A DNA stretch of 5,702 nucleotides from an uncultured bacterium (GTDB taxonomy: Bacteria > Pseudomonadota > Alphaproteobacteria > SP197): contig CALLQH010000335.1 of the NCBI GenBank assembly GCA_938014945.1, forward strand, positions 1 through 5,702, read 5' to 3'. The position numbers were made by a program, and so were the translations under genes. The notes beneath the pieces were generated by a model that worked only from the letters and a program-made list of their open reading frames with translations, had not been told where the DNA came from and searched no databases. Positions 5,262-5,702 of this stretch are shown piece after piece. Every line of letters begins with the position of its first letter. Position 1 is the first letter of the stretch.

Positions 5262-5702
5262 ATGGCCGTTGCCGCAGAGAAGATCAAGACCGCCCACGAC
5301 CTGATCGCCGAAGGCGCACAGCTTCCGGCGCAGGCCCGTTTCCGCTCGTTCTCGGAAAGCACCGCCGAGGACTGGGCCGCGATCATCTCCAGGGGCGGCG
5401 AACACAAGAGCCATGTCCTGGAGCTCTGCCTGGAGCATCTCGAGAAGCTGAAGCAGCCTGAGCCGGCCTATCCGGTCGACCGCTACGAACACAGCCTGCA
5501 GACTGCGACGCGCGCATGGCGCGCGGGTCAAGACGGGGACGACCAGATGATCGTCGCGGCCCTGCTGCACGACATCGGCGACTTCTTCGCGCCCTACAAC
5601 CACGGCGAATTCTGCGCCGCGATCCTCAAGCCCTATGTCCGCCCGGAGATCTTCTGGACCGTGAAGCACCACGAGATGTTTCAGGGTTATCACTTCTTCC
5701 AT
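5262..5702 (+). CDS. HD-domain protein (phosphohydrolase or diiron-oxygenase-like), C-terminus cut by window edge
   Basis: The open frame runs 147 codons from ATG 5262 to the right edge without a stop. An ideal AGGAG at 5250-5254 lies 7 nt upstream and fixes the start. After a helical N-terminal region (1-68) comes an HD domain: H77 in YEHSLQTA, H103-D104 in ALLHDIGD, H114 in YNHGEF, and H136-H137 in VKHHEMF. The order His, His-Asp, His, His matches the ligand set of dinuclear HD proteins; the final Asp should lie beyond the window. The same layout occurs in HD phosphohydrolases and in the HD mixed-valent diiron oxygenases PhnZ, TmpB and MIOX. The PhnZ tyrosine/glutamate gate residues are not at matching positions (Y70 lies 7 and E67 lies 10 residues before H77, the reverse of PhnZ), so I do not claim a phosphonate substrate. 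It lies 60 nt after the VOC gene, same strand. The substrate is unknown. Confidence 0.85.
   Translation, partial: MAVAAEKIKTAHDLIAEGAQLPAQARFRSFSESTAEDWAAIISRGGEHKSHVLELCLEHLEKLKQPEPAYPVDRYEHSLQTATRAWRAGQDGDDQMIVAALLHDIGDFFAPYNHGEFCAAILKPYVRPEIFWTVKHHEMFQGYHFFH

Overview
The window is about two-thirds G+C and almost fully coding. It holds six protein genes, two of them cut by the window edges. I found no tRNA, rRNA, CRISPR array, insertion sequence or phage gene. Base composition, strongly G/C-ending codons and the gene families suggest a high-GC proteobacterium, most likely an alphaproteobacterium. That placement is an inference; no marker gene here fixes the taxon.

The left two-thirds (1-3899) carries three of the four parts of the 'ligase-associated DNA damage response' module. 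A metallo-beta-lactamase-fold exonuclease reads leftward from 719 and runs off the left edge. A DEXH-box Lhr-core-type helicase starts 16 nt away and reads rightward, followed by the calcineurin-like endonuclease PdeM, which overlaps it by 4 nt (GTGA). The fourth usual member, an ATP-dependent DNA ligase, is not in the window; the likely place is beyond the left edge, downstream of the exonuclease. The two divergent genes meet at a very tight junction. Both lack a usable Shine-Dalgarno sequence, and their candidate -10 elements lie on top of each other, so both may be made from leaderless messages under a shared, mutually exclusive control region.

The right third (3896-5702) looks metabolic. 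A DHRS4-like short-chain dehydrogenase/reductase overlaps pdeM by 4 nt (ATGA), so it is apparently co-translated with the repair genes. After 84 nt comes a small one-domain VOC (glyoxalase/PhnB-like) protein without the usual metal ligands. After 60 nt comes an HD-domain protein, cut by the right edge, whose His/Asp pattern fits a dinuclear metal centre of the phosphohydrolase or PhnZ/MIOX-like oxygenase kind. These three genes read in the same direction as the helicase and each has a clear ribosome binding site.

The repair genes would act together on damaged DNA: unwinding by the helicase, end or strand processing by the two nucleases, and sealing by the ligase predicted outside the window. 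Nothing in the sequence ties the SDR, VOC and HD proteins to repair chemically; the only link is transcriptional and translational arrangement. I did not find a clearly new system. The points most worth a second look are the divergent junction, the translational coupling of the SDR to the repair operon, and the HD protein.
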